Shown here one piece after another: positions 1 through 7,222 of a stretch of DNA of 42,796 bases. Position numbers and translations under genes: made by a program. Numbering within the stretch: the first letter of the stretch is position 1; the number at the start of each line of letters is the position of its first letter. The notes under the pieces are model-generated. The model was not told where the DNA came from. It ran no database searches and saw only the letters and a program-made list of their open reading frames with translations. Source of the DNA: an uncultured Actinomycetes bacterium (GTDB taxonomy: Bacteria; Actinomycetota; Acidimicrobiia; Acidimicrobiales; RAAP-2); assembly GCA_903828785.1 (NCBI GenBank), contig CAIKNP010000013.1, positions 1 through 42,796 on the forward strand, read 5' to 3'.

Positions 1-23
1 ACTTTAGTGATCACACCGAAGCG

Positions 24-965
24 GTGCAGATTGCCCTGATGAGGGCTATGGCGCAAGACATCATGACCCGATTCGATGTCGAGGTCGCATCAATCGACTC
101 AATCAACCACGGCTACAACTCAACCTTCGCGGTGGAGACGGTCGGCGGAGCGAAGTACGCACTTCGGATTAACGTGAACTCGCCCCGCACCCCGGAGAAT
201 CTCTTCGCCGAAGTCGAGTGGATGAACCAGCTGCATCGATCGGGTCGCGTGTCACTCCCGCTGCCGGTCGCCAACGACGAGGGCCAGTTGTTCACCACGA
301 TGTATAGCGAGGCGCTCGACCGCCCGACCTCCGCCGTGCTGTTCACCTGGCTCGAAGGTTCAGAAGTGGCCACCTTGGAGGATAAGTCTGAAGCGCTCTT
401 GGCAACGGGGCGACTACTCGCCACGCTGCACGAGGAGGGTCGGTCCTTCGTCCTGCCAAGGGACGCGGCACTTCCGTCGTTCGACTCCTTGTTCTGGGGC
501 TTTGACGACCTCGTGACGGGGCCGACATCCCTGCTCGATCACGGAGACCAGGTGCTCCTCGGCCGGGCGCTGGACGATATTGCCGAGGTGGTCGCTCGTC
601 ACTACGCCACGACCCGTCCCCACATCATTCACGCCGACGCCAATTGCTACAACCTGATGTGGCACGACGGGGTCGTCTCCATCCTCGACTTCGACGACTG
701 CGGTATCGGCCTGCCGATTCAAGACATCGCCACCGCGATCTACTACCTTCGTCAGCCCAGCGATCGTCAGGCGCTCCTTACCGGGTACCAGCAAGTGGCT
801 GAAGTACCGCTGGGCGAGGCCGCCGACCTCGAAGCCCTTCGATTGCTGCGTCGAATCCAGATGTTGAACTACGTACTTGAGTCCCAGCACCCGGGTCACC
901 GCAGCGAGCTCGATGACTTTTTGCCCCTGGCGCGACACGAGGTCGAGCTCTTTCTCGCTCGATAA
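24..965 (+). CDS. Aminoglycoside phosphotransferase-family (APH) kinase, possibly 5'-partial
   Basis: Small-molecule kinase of the APH/homoserine-kinase-like fold. The C-terminal half holds the Brenner-type catalytic loop HADANCYN, followed about 15 residues later by the metal-binding segment ILDFDDCG. The N-terminal lobe (residues 1-110) has the short strands typical of this fold. The length, about 313 aa, is normal for the family. The substrate cannot be told: the family includes homoserine, choline, fructosamine and protein (SrkA-type) kinases. The GTG at 24 has no clear Shine-Dalgarno site, and the frame stays open upstream to the window edge, so the true start may lie outside. Later in-frame ATGs exist at 39 and 48. 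The next gene on this strand starts about 195 nt downstream, so it probably has its own promoter. Confidence 0.8.
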   Translation: MQIALMRAMAQDIMTRFDVEVASIDSINHGYNSTFAVETVGGAKYALRINVNSPRTPENLFAEVEWMNQLHRSGRVSLPLPVANDEGQLFTTMYSEALDRPTSAVLFTWLEGSEVATLEDKSEALLATGRLLATLHEEGRSFVLPRDAALPSFDSLFWGFDDLVTGPTSLLDHGDQVLLGRALDDIAEVVARHYATTRPHIIHADANCYNLMWHDGVVSILDFDDCGIGLPIQDIATAIYYLRQPSDRQALLTGYQQVAEVPLGEAADLEALRLLRRIQMLNYVLESQHPGHRSELDDFLPLARHEVELFLAR

Positions 966-1147
966 GCCCCCCGAGAAATTGTTTCGCTCTTCTGGGGCCA
1001 AGAGGGGCTCGAAGCGAGCTTCACTGGCAGGGGACTGACCGGGCCCGGGATCGAGCAGTGCTTCGACACTTTTCCTCGTGCGGGGTACAACTGAGGGGTG
1101 AGGGATTTCTCCGACTTTCGGTCACGGCGCCAAATCAGTCAATGACT

Positions 1148-1153
1148 TACAGT
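1148..1153 (+). promoter_or_regulatory. -10 hexamer of leaderless heliorhodopsin promoter
   Basis: TACAGT (TAnnnT type) ends exactly 6 nt before the ATG at 1160, and no Shine-Dalgarno sequence precedes that ATG. Transcription would start at the A of the start codon. No good -35 is visible. The same spacing recurs before other first genes in this window. Confidence 0.55.
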
Positions 1154-1159
1154 TGTCCT

Positions 1160-1921
1160 ATGGCTACTTCTCTCCAGCAACTTCGTCGTTACAACCTCAT
1201 TGCCGCCGCCCTTCACGGCCTTTCGGCCGTCGCGGTGGTGACCCTAGCGAACAGTTTCGCCCTCCCGGTGAGTGCCAACTTCATGGCGGGCCCCCCGGGC
1301 ACCACTGCACGTCAGAGTGTGCTCTTTTTTAACCTGCCAATGGCCTGGTTGATCGGCGCCTTCTTTCTTCTTTCCTGCGTAGCCCACCTTCTCGTGGCCA
1401 CCTCACAACGGTCGCGTTACGAGGCGAATCTGGCCGCGAGTCGCAACCCGTATCGATGGTTGGAGTACTCGCTGTCCTCCTCGCTCATGATTGTGGCCAT
1501 CGCCCAGCTCACCGGTATCGCTGACGTCTCGGCGCTGGTGGCACTGGTGGGCGTAAACGCGTCGATGATCGGTTTTGGCTGGATGCAGGAGCGCTACGAA
1601 GCACCCGGTGGTGGATTACAACCCTTCTGGCTCGGTTGCGTGGCAGGTGTCGTGCCCTGGGTCGCCATTGGTGTGTACCTCATTGGTCCGGGCGCCGCCC
1701 AGCACGCGCCCGGCTTCGTCTACGGCATCTACGTCTCCCTCTTCGCCCTCTTCAACTGCTTCGCGCTGGTGCAGTATCTGCAGTACAAGAAGGTGGGTCG
1801 CTTCAGCGACTACCTGGTGGGGGAAAAGACCTACCTGGTCTTGTCCCTAGTGGCGAAGTCCCTCCTGGCCTGGCAGATCTTCGCATCAACCCTGGCCGCG
1901 ACCCAAGCGGCCGGTCACTAA
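1160..1921 (+). CDS. Heliorhodopsin
   Basis: Seven-helix retinal protein of the heliorhodopsin family, 253 aa from the chosen ATG. Family landmarks are clear: the helix-C segment RWLEYSLSSS with the counterion glutamate E102, the helix-G segment SLVAKSLLAWQIF with the retinal Schiff-base lysine K233, the loop GPPGTT near residue 45, and GFVYGI / FALVQYLQYK before helix G. Histidines at 19 and 76 match the conserved pair in actinobacterial heliorhodopsins such as 48C12. Family members insert with the N terminus in the cytoplasm, opposite to type-1 rhodopsins, and have slow photocycles; most show no ion pumping and their function is unsettled. The frame opens at 1058 and a second ATG lies at 1142, but the ATG at 1160 gives the family N terminus and fits the leaderless promoter. 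No retinal or carotenoid gene is in the window. Confidence 0.96.
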   Translation: MATSLQQLRRYNLIAAALHGLSAVAVVTLANSFALPVSANFMAGPPGTTARQSVLFFNLPMAWLIGAFFLLSCVAHLLVATSQRSRYEANLAASRNPYRWLEYSLSSSLMIVAIAQLTGIADVSALVALVGVNASMIGFGWMQERYEAPGGGLQPFWLGCVAGVVPWVAIGVYLIGPGAAQHAPGFVYGIYVSLFALFNCFALVQYLQYKKVGRFSDYLVGEKTYLVLSLVAKSLLAWQIFASTLAATQAAGH

Positions 1922-1952
1922 TTCGGCACCGAAGCCACTGGCGAACGCGGAC

Positions 1953-2765
1953 TTAGTTCGACGAGGAGTCGGGAGTTGATGCTTTCTTCGGCTCCCACAA
2001 TCGAATCCCGCCCAGGATGCCCGAGAGGTTGTCGACCAGGCTCACGTCACTCGGCAATTGGTGCTCGTGCAAGAAGCGTGAGTTGCCGCCACCGATGTAA
2101 CAGTGATCAAAGTGCATCAAGGTACGCAAGTTGCTGACGGCCTTCATCACTCGCTGATTCCAGCGGTACTCACCAATGCGCTGGCGGGCTTCGTCACCAA
2201 CGCGATCGTCGTAGGTCTGGCCCTTGGCGAAGGGGTGATGGGCAATTTCGAGGTGGGGCAGGAGTTCGCCCAGGTAAAAGAGCCCCGTGCCAAAGCCTGT
2301 CCCCAGGGTCAGCACGAGTTCCAGTCCTCGGCCCTCAATAACGGCGGCGCCCTGCATGTCGGCGTCGTTGGCCACCCTGGTGGGCAGGGCCAGGGACTCG
2401 GCGAGTCTGGCCGCCAGGTCGTAGCCTTCCCACTGCGCCACGAGGAGAGGATCGAGCGCACTACCCGGGCCCTCCGTCGTGCTGAAGCGTTGCGCTTTTA
2501 GAACGACACCCCCACGGACCATGCCGGGGAATCCCACCGAGGCTCTATCGGCGGTGGGCAGTTTCTCGGCGAGTTCCCTCACGACCTCGACGAATCGCGC
2601 GGGGGGCAGGGGGTAGGGAGTGGGGATGCGGACCTGTTCCACCACCATGGCGCCCGCGGCGTCCAGTACTGAGGCCTTCATCTTCGAGCCCCCGATGTCC
2701 ATCGCCAGGGTAAAGGGCCGGGTGGCGTCGTTGGCGAGCTGCGGGGTCGAATCGCTAGAAGTCAC
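1953..2765 (-). CDS. ppgK: ROK-family sugar kinase, polyphosphate glucokinase-like
   Basis: Cytoplasmic ROK kinase of 270 aa, the usual size of polyphosphate/ATP glucokinases, which phosphorylate glucose to glucose-6-phosphate. Visible motifs: phosphate-binding AMDIGGSKMKASV (about residues 21-33), SVGFPGMV, the catalytic region VANDADMQG with its aspartate, TLGTGFGTGLF, the segment HLEIAHH that corresponds to the sugar-binding glutamate/histidine region, and IGGGNS. The zinc-binding cysteine cluster of classical ROK repressors is absent, as in polyphosphate glucokinases. The GTG start is set by a TAGACT hexamer 6 nt upstream. It converges on heliorhodopsin. A diverged paralogue lies at 19475-20224. 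Use of polyphosphate rather than ATP is inferred from family resemblance. Confidence 0.85.
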   Translation of the reverse strand: MTSSDSTPQLANDATRPFTLAMDIGGSKMKASVLDAAGAMVVEQVRIPTPYPLPPARFVEVVRELAEKLPTADRASVGFPGMVRGGVVLKAQRFSTTEGPGSALDPLLVAQWEGYDLAARLAESLALPTRVANDADMQGAAVIEGRGLELVLTLGTGFGTGLFYLGELLPHLEIAHHPFAKGQTYDDRVGDEARQRIGEYRWNQRVMKAVSNLRTLMHFDHCYIGGGNSRFLHEHQLPSDVSLVDNLSGILGGIRLWEPKKASTPDSSSN

Positions 2766-2771
2766 TCGCGA

Positions 2772-2777
2772 AGTCTA
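2772..2777 (-). promoter_or_regulatory. -10 hexamer of leaderless promoter, ROK kinase
   Basis: On the minus strand TAGACT is followed by exactly 6 nt and then the GTG start at 2765. There is no Shine-Dalgarno site, so the transcript probably begins at the start codon. Confidence 0.5.
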
Positions 2778-2847
2778 CGACGCGCCACCATCGCCACCGC
2801 TGCACTCGGACGCACCACGCCGCGACAACTCGCCCATCCGAGTGGGT

Positions 2848-3177
2848 CTAGAGGACTGATCGAAAGTTCGAGCTCTCGAGAGCGAGGTAGTGCTGGGCCG
2901 AACGCTGACAGCGATTGGTCCACCAGGTAGACCATGCGCCAAAGAGGGCGAAGAGGCCGGCGAGGGCCGCCTCGGGGACGAGGTGGCGCCAGAGCAAGAG
3001 TGAACTCAGGCCGGTGAATTCCACGGTGGTGATCGCAATGAGCGCCAGTGCAACGGGACCGTACTCGACGCAGGCCGCGCTCACTCGGGGGTTGGTACTG
3101 GACTGGCGTGACCAGAAGGCGGCCAGCAGCAAGCGCTTCTCTTCTCGCGAACAGTTTTGGTAGTTCGAAAGTTGCAT
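2848..3177 (-). CDS. Small membrane protein of unknown function
   Basis: A 109-aa protein I do not recognise. It has a charged N terminus (NCSREEKRLLLAAF) and two hydrophobic segments, roughly residues 40-60 (GPVALALIAITTVEFTGL) and 67-86 (PEAALAGLFALFGAWSTWW), then a polar tail. It may be a two-helix inner-membrane protein. Support for a real gene comes from its start: an ATG preceded at exactly 6 nt by TAAGGT on the minus strand, the leaderless signature used by neighbouring first genes. It is divergent from the S51-like peptidase and lies just upstream of the ROK kinase on the same strand. Function cannot be inferred. Confidence 0.6.
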   Translation of the reverse strand: MQLSNYQNCSREEKRLLLAAFWSRQSSTNPRVSAACVEYGPVALALIAITTVEFTGLSSLLLWRHLVPEAALAGLFALFGAWSTWWTNRCQRSAQHYLALESSNFRSVL

Positions 3178-3183
3178 AATCGC

Positions 3184-3189
3184 ACCTTA
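3184..3189 (-). promoter_or_regulatory. -10 hexamer of leaderless promoter, small membrane protein
   Basis: TAAGGT on the minus strand, 6 nt before the ATG at 3177, with no Shine-Dalgarno sequence in between. Confidence 0.5.
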
Positions 3190-3246
3190 TCGGGAGCGAC
3201 TTTGCCACACAAGCGATACGGTGGACGTCAGAAAGAAAGGTGTGGC

Positions 3247-3969
3247 GTGACCACCGAGACAGCAAACACCCGTGGCCCCCTCGCCTTTGTCGGTTCCGGC
3301 GAGTACTTGCCCGTCATGGCTCCTATCGAGGGGGAGCTTCTCCGGGGACGAGCGCCCCGTTACGTGCAACTCGCTACAGCGGCCGTTCCCGACGGACCTG
3401 AGGTGGTGGCGAAGTGGCACCGACTTGGAAGCGAGCAGGCCCAGCGCCTGGGTGTTGAGCCCATTATTGTCCCCGTGGCGACTCGCGACGACGCCAATGA
3501 TCCCGCCCTGGCGGCCTTGGTCGAGGGCGCGGGCTTGGTGTATCTCTCGGGCGGTCACCCCGGCTTCTTGGCCGACACCCTCCGTGAAACGCTGGTGTGG
3601 GATACCATCGTGCAGCAATGGCACGCCGGGGCGGCACTCGCTGGTTGTTCCGCCGGCGCCATGGTCATGGGTAGTTGGGTCCCCTCCATACGCCACCCCC
3701 GTGGCGATGGGGGCACCGCGGGCTTGGCGGTGGTCAAGGACCTGCGCATTATTCCGCACTTCGACGCGTACTTTTCGAAGGTCCCTAACATCGTGGCCCG
3801 CTTCATGGCCGGTGGGTCCTCGACGGCGAGCCTCATCGGCATCGACGAAGAGACCGCGTTGCTGGGAGGACCCGGTCACTGGGTGGTCCACGGGAGTGGG
3901 GCCGTCTGGGTGCTCACGGCCGATGGGCAGGTTCCCTACTACGCCGGCTCCGACGTACCCCTGCCCTAA
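3247..3969 (+). CDS. Peptidase S51 / cyanophycinase-like, type 1 glutamine amidotransferase-like fold
   Basis: 240 aa with the class I GATase-like fold of S51 peptidases. The nucleophile elbow GCSAGAMVMG carries serine (S135) instead of the cysteine of true amidotransferases, as in dipeptidase E and cyanophycinase. The conserved segment VYLSGGHPGFL precedes it, and IPHFDAYF with the later GIDEETALL (E within the active-site region) follow. The family hydrolyses aspartyl or beta-aspartyl peptide bonds; the natural substrate here is unknown. The GTG at 3247 is preferred because a purine-rich AGAAAGAAAGG lies just upstream; the frame extends further up to 3157 but that stretch is not family-like. 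It sits 15 nt before the amidase, so the two may be co-expressed in peptide or amide breakdown, though the amidase also has its own leaderless signal. Confidence 0.85.
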   Translation: MTTETANTRGPLAFVGSGEYLPVMAPIEGELLRGRAPRYVQLATAAVPDGPEVVAKWHRLGSEQAQRLGVEPIIVPVATRDDANDPALAALVEGAGLVYLSGGHPGFLADTLRETLVWDTIVQQWHAGAALAGCSAGAMVMGSWVPSIRHPRGDGGTAGLAVVKDLRIIPHFDAYFSKVPNIVARFMAGGSSTASLIGIDEETALLGGPGHWVVHGSGAVWVLTADGQVPYYAGSDVPLP

Positions 3970-3972
3970 ACC

Positions 3973-3978
3973 TATGCT
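3973..3978 (+). promoter_or_regulatory. -10 hexamer of leaderless promoter, amidase
   Basis: TATGCT ends 6 nt before the ATG at 3985, right after the stop codon of the S51-like gene. No Shine-Dalgarno sequence is present. It may give the amidase transcription independent of its upstream neighbour. Confidence 0.5.
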
Positions 3979-3984
3979 GGGCGG

Positions 3985-5430
3985 ATGTCTGATCCGCACG
4001 CGCCGAGCCAGGAGAGGGCGTACCTCAGCGTTCTCGATGCGGCAACGCAGTTCACCAATGCTTCCTTGACCTCGCGGGATTGGGTCGTCACCCTGCTCGA
4101 GCGCGTGGCCGCGCTGGATGCGATGACGGGGCTTAACGCCATGGCTGGTCTCGCGCCCGACGCCGTGCTCGTCGCGCACGAGCGGGACGTCGAACGAGGT
4201 TCCGGCGTCGCACGAGGTCCCCTGCACGGTGTGCCCGTGCTGATCAAAGACAACATTGAAGCACGGGACTTGCCGAGTCTGGCTGGCGCCTCCGCCCTGC
4301 ACGGACGCCCCTCGGGTGACGCCGAACTCGTCACTCGTCTGCGCGAGGCTGGTGCCATTGTTATGGGAAGCACGAATCTGAGTCAATGGGCCAACATGCG
4401 CTCGACCCGTTCGACCTCGGGGTACTCGGCAACGGGTGGTCTCGTGGGTAATCCCTGGTCACTCGGCCACTCGGCCGGGGGGTCGTCGTCGGGGTCGGGC
4501 GCGGCGGTGGCGGCCGGGTTCGCTCCCTTGGCGGTAGGAACCGAGACCGACGGTTCAATAATTTGTCCCGCCTCGTTCAATGGCCTCGTGGGACTGAAGC
4601 CCACGGTGGGGCGTGTTTCTCGTGACGGGGTTGTTCCCATCAGCAGTCGCCAAGACAGTCCGGGCCCGATGGCGCGCACGGTGGCCGACGCCGCCCTGCT
4701 CTACGAAGTGTTAAGTGGCGACGCGAGACCCCCGGTGATCGATCACCCTCGCCTCGTCGAGGCCACGAGCTGGCGAACCGGTCACCCGGCGAGCGACGCA
4801 CTCTTTGAGGAAGTGATGGCCCAGGCTCGCCAGCAGGGCGTCGCCGTGGCGCAGCGCGCCTTCGCGATACCGACGCCGGAGCTCTGGGAAAGTGAGTTCT
4901 TCCTCTTGCTGTGCGAGTTTCGCGACGATCTCACGGCCTATTTGAGTGGGCGCCCGGGAGCGGGTGTTCACTCCATGCAAGAGGTCATGGACTACGAGAA
5001 TGCGCACGCTGAACTCGAACATCGCTACTTTGGCCACGAACTCTTCAGCGCCGCTATGGCCACCCAGGGTCGGACCTCAGCCGATTACGCCCCGAGGCTC
5101 GACGCCCTCACGACCTGGGTGCGTGACGAGTGTCTCGAACCCGGATTAGGGAGTGACGACGTCATCGTGTCCCCCGCCTACGGACCCGCGTGGAAGAGCG
5201 ACCTCGTCGAGGGCGACAGCGACTCGAGGGCGTCCCCCTCGGTATCCATGGCGGCCATCATGGGTTGGCCCATCGCCACGGTGCCCATGGGATGTATTGA
5301 TGGTCTGCCGGTGGGCCTCAGCCTGGTGGGTCGACCCCACCAGGAGTGGTCCCTGTTGGCCGCCGCGACGACCTTTGAAACAGTGGTGCGCCGAAGGGCG
5401 TGGGAGTGCCGTCCCACCTGGCGACGGTAG
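3985..5430 (+). CDS. Amidase signature-family hydrolase
   Basis: Serine amidase of 481 aa with the Ser-cisSer-Lys triad: K88 in GVPVLIKDNIEA, the serine run S167-S169 in the glycine-rich signature GGSSSGSGAAVAAG, and the nucleophile S191 in TDGSIICPASFNGLVGLKPT. These enzymes hydrolyse carboxylic amides, and GatA of the tRNA amidotransferase belongs to the same family. No gatB or gatC lies nearby and the C terminus (PIATVPMG..GLPVGLSLVG) is that of stand-alone amidases, so a catabolic or peptide amidase is more likely than GatA. No signal peptide is seen; it should be cytoplasmic. It ends 2 nt from the convergent cytochrome gene stop. Exact substrate unknown. Confidence 0.9.
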   Translation: MSDPHAPSQERAYLSVLDAATQFTNASLTSRDWVVTLLERVAALDAMTGLNAMAGLAPDAVLVAHERDVERGSGVARGPLHGVPVLIKDNIEARDLPSLAGASALHGRPSGDAELVTRLREAGAIVMGSTNLSQWANMRSTRSTSGYSATGGLVGNPWSLGHSAGGSSSGSGAAVAAGFAPLAVGTETDGSIICPASFNGLVGLKPTVGRVSRDGVVPISSRQDSPGPMARTVADAALLYEVLSGDARPPVIDHPRLVEATSWRTGHPASDALFEEVMAQARQQGVAVAQRAFAIPTPELWESEFFLLLCEFRDDLTAYLSGRPGAGVHSMQEVMDYENAHAELEHRYFGHELFSAAMATQGRTSADYAPRLDALTTWVRDECLEPGLGSDDVIVSPAYGPAWKSDLVEGDSDSRASPSVSMAAIMGWPIATVPMGCIDGLPVGLSLVGRPHQEWSLLAAATTFETVVRRRAWECRPTWRR

Positions 5431-5432
5431 CG

Positions 5433-6374
5433 CTAGGACTGATCGCGGTAGTGCTCGCGCCAAATCAACTTGTAGATGCCGAGTCGTCGAGGCACGCTGC
5501 GCAGCCCCGGAATAAAGGGTACGAAGAGCAGGAAGGCGCTTAGGAGCACCAGCGTGCCAAAGACTTCCACGTCCCCGTTCGACGACTGTGAATAGGGCGG
5601 CACTTGGTACCACAGGGTGTAAAGCCACAACCAGGCCTGACCGGGGTAGCTGCCGGTTTCGTTCATCATGCCCCACTGCGTTCCGAGCAGGTGTTGCTGC
5701 TGCGCGACGTTAGCGAGGTAGGTACCGTCACTGAGCAGCAGAAGCGTCTGGGTGTAGTTCGTGGTGTAGAAGGAGTTTCGCGTGAGCAGCGCTTGGTCGA
5801 GCGCTCCCGAACGGGCCATGGCCGTCAGGTCGTTAATCATCAGCGGCACCGGACCGGCGGCGGTGGTGGGCACGACCACCTGGTCCTTGGCGAAACTCAT
5901 CGTCGCCTCGGCCTTGGTGTAGGCATCGAACCAGGCGTTACGCGTCGCGTCGGACGCCGTCTGGAAAGTGTGCAGGGCCGAGGTCAGCGCGGGTTGACCG
6001 GGGAGCGACTGCAGGGGGCCGAGGACGAAGTCCTGGGCGGCGTTGATGGGAATGCGCACGCCCATCCACTTCTCCAGTTGCAGGGGTCCGAGCCGCTGGG
6101 AGTCTCCCTGGTTGTAGGGGGCTCCGTAGCTGGCCGTTCCCGAAGTGCCATTGAGTTCACTAAAGGCGGTTTGGGCGTAGTCAATTGGCGCGGCGGTGGA
6201 CCAGGCCTTGATGGTGATGGCGGGCTCATCGGGTGATCCGAAAAAGATCGACAGGGTCACGGTGATGAGAAGTACCACCACCAGGGCGATGGTGCCCTCC
6301 TTCAAAATGTCGTAGGGGTAGTGTCCACCGGTCCACTCGGGGACATCGACGTCGGGACGGTAGCGGCGCTTCAT
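5433..6374 (-). CDS. Cytochrome b C-terminal (subunit IV-like) membrane protein with large extracytoplasmic insert
   Basis: 313-aa partner of the b6-type protein encoded just upstream; the two overlap by 4 nt. The N terminus (GGHYPYDILKEGTIALVV) resembles the start of the cytochrome b C-terminal half, followed by a first membrane helix (about 27-45) and the conserved FFGSPDEP. Then come about 210 mostly polar residues without Cys, likely outside the membrane, with a tryptophan-rich WLWLYTLWYQVPPY, and a final helix near 265-285 (GTLVLLSAFLLFVPFIPGL). Subunit IV of b6f is about 160 aa with three helices, so this form is unusual: only two clear helices and a long insert. No heme-binding CxxCH is present. 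Role inferred: quinol-side partner in an electron-transfer complex. Confidence 0.6.
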   Translation of the reverse strand: MKRRYRPDVDVPEWTGGHYPYDILKEGTIALVVVLLITVTLSIFFGSPDEPAITIKAWSTAAPIDYAQTAFSELNGTSGTASYGAPYNQGDSQRLGPLQLEKWMGVRIPINAAQDFVLGPLQSLPGQPALTSALHTFQTASDATRNAWFDAYTKAEATMSFAKDQVVVPTTAAGPVPLMINDLTAMARSGALDQALLTRNSFYTTNYTQTLLLLSDGTYLANVAQQQHLLGTQWGMMNETGSYPGQAWLWLYTLWYQVPPYSQSSNGDVEVFGTLVLLSAFLLFVPFIPGLRSVPRRLGIYKLIWREHYRDQS

Positions 6375-6982
6375 GGGGCGACCTCCGTTTCAATTGGCGG
6401 AACCACACCCTTGATGCGCACCAGCACCACGTGCACCACGGTGAGAAGAACGGCGACGAGGGGAAGCAGTACGATGTGCCACATCAACATCTGGCCCATG
6501 TTGAGGACGTTGAAGAAACCGCCCGCTCCGGTGGCGTTGATACCGTCCTTAGCCTGCGTCGAAATCCATTGGGAGTCGAAGTTGCTCTGACTGAGGTACC
6601 CGGTAAAGGCCGTCACGATGGAGACGAGAAAGGTCACCACACCGGTCATCCAGGTCATGGCTCGACCCCCTCGCCAAGCGGCCATGGCGAACTTGCCCCA
6701 AAGGTGCACGACCATCGCGAAGAAGAAGATCTCAACGCTCCACATGTGCAAGGAGTTACAGAAATTCCCTATCGAGGAGTTGTGCCACCACGAGGGCCCC
6801 CCGATGGCGAGAATGCAACCCGTGCCGATCACGATGATCAGCGAGGCCAGGGTGGCTACCCCGAAGACGTAAACCCACGACGACACGTAGGCCGGCTGGG
6901 TGTCGGGTAGCAGCTTCTGCGGAGGCAGGGTGGCCACCGCTCGCTTGCGAAGGCGCGTCGTCCACTGTTGTTCAACGTTCAT
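6371..6982 (-). CDS. Cytochrome b6-type di-heme cytochrome b, N-terminal half
   Basis: 203-aa four-helix cytochrome b. Heme ligands are visible as two pairs: H79 and H93 in helix B (SLHMW...VVHLW) and H169 and H184 in helix D (MWHIV...VVHVV). The 15-residue step in helix D is the b6-type spacing, where mitochondrial-type cytochrome b has 14. The family takes part in quinol oxidation in bc/b6f complexes. A Shine-Dalgarno GGGGA precedes the ATG, which overlaps the stop of the 55-aa gene upstream (TAATG). No Rieske protein, cytochrome c1 or c gene is in the window, so its electron acceptor is unknown. Expected in the cytoplasmic membrane. Confidence 0.87.
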   Translation of the reverse strand: MNVEQQWTTRLRKRAVATLPPQKLLPDTQPAYVSSWVYVFGVATLASLIIVIGTGCILAIGGPSWWHNSSIGNFCNSLHMWSVEIFFFAMVVHLWGKFAMAAWRGGRAMTWMTGVVTFLVSIVTAFTGYLSQSNFDSQWISTQAKDGINATGAGGFFNVLNMGQMLMWHIVLLPLVAVLLTVVHVVLVRIKGVVPPIETEVAP

Positions 6983-7149
6983 TACTTCCCCTTTCGCTCA
7001 CGTCGCCCCGGGAAGGGCAACGCCACTGCCGCGACGAAAACGGCAATCATCAAAATCATGACCGTCGTATTCGCCACGCTGACATTGATGAAGTGCCAAT
7101 GCAGATAATGACCGAGGTGGTTGAGGGGAAAGAGTGCACCTACCAACAT
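6982..7149 (-). CDS. 55-aa single-helix membrane protein of the cytochrome b operon
   Basis: Short gene with a strong GGAGG site 5 nt before its ATG at 7149 and a stop that overlaps the next start as TAATG, so it is tightly coupled to the cytochrome b gene. The product begins MLVGALFPLNHLGHYLHWHF, then a helix NTTVMILMIAVFVAAVALPF, and ends in a basic tail GRRERKGK. The histidine-rich start followed by one helix vaguely recalls the N terminus of F0 subunit a, but it is too short to be that. The histidines (H11, H14, H17, H19) could bind heme or metal; this is inference. I propose a small accessory subunit of the cytochrome complex. Confidence 0.7.
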   Translation of the reverse strand: MLVGALFPLNHLGHYLHWHFINVSVANTTVMILMIAVFVAAVALPFPGRRERKGK

Positions 7150-7222
7150 GGAAGCCTCCTCAGATAGTGCTACCTACTCGCACCATACGACTGCAGGAGT
7201 AGAAACGCCATTCCTTCAGGAC

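Noticed and set aside
1007-1019. GCTCG-AAG-CGAGC hairpin after the phosphotransferase gene
   Set aside because: A 5-bp stem with no T run is too short to call a terminator in GC-rich DNA.
1058-1159. Upstream extension of the heliorhodopsin frame (34 codons)
   Set aside because: The added residues do not match the heliorhodopsin N terminus, and the leaderless hexamer points to ATG 1160.
3187-4386. 399-codon open frame on the minus strand across the peptidase and amidase genes
   Set aside because: It is antisense to two genes with clear catalytic motifs, has low-complexity His/Gly/Arg-rich sequence and no recognisable domain; long antisense frames are expected at this GC content.
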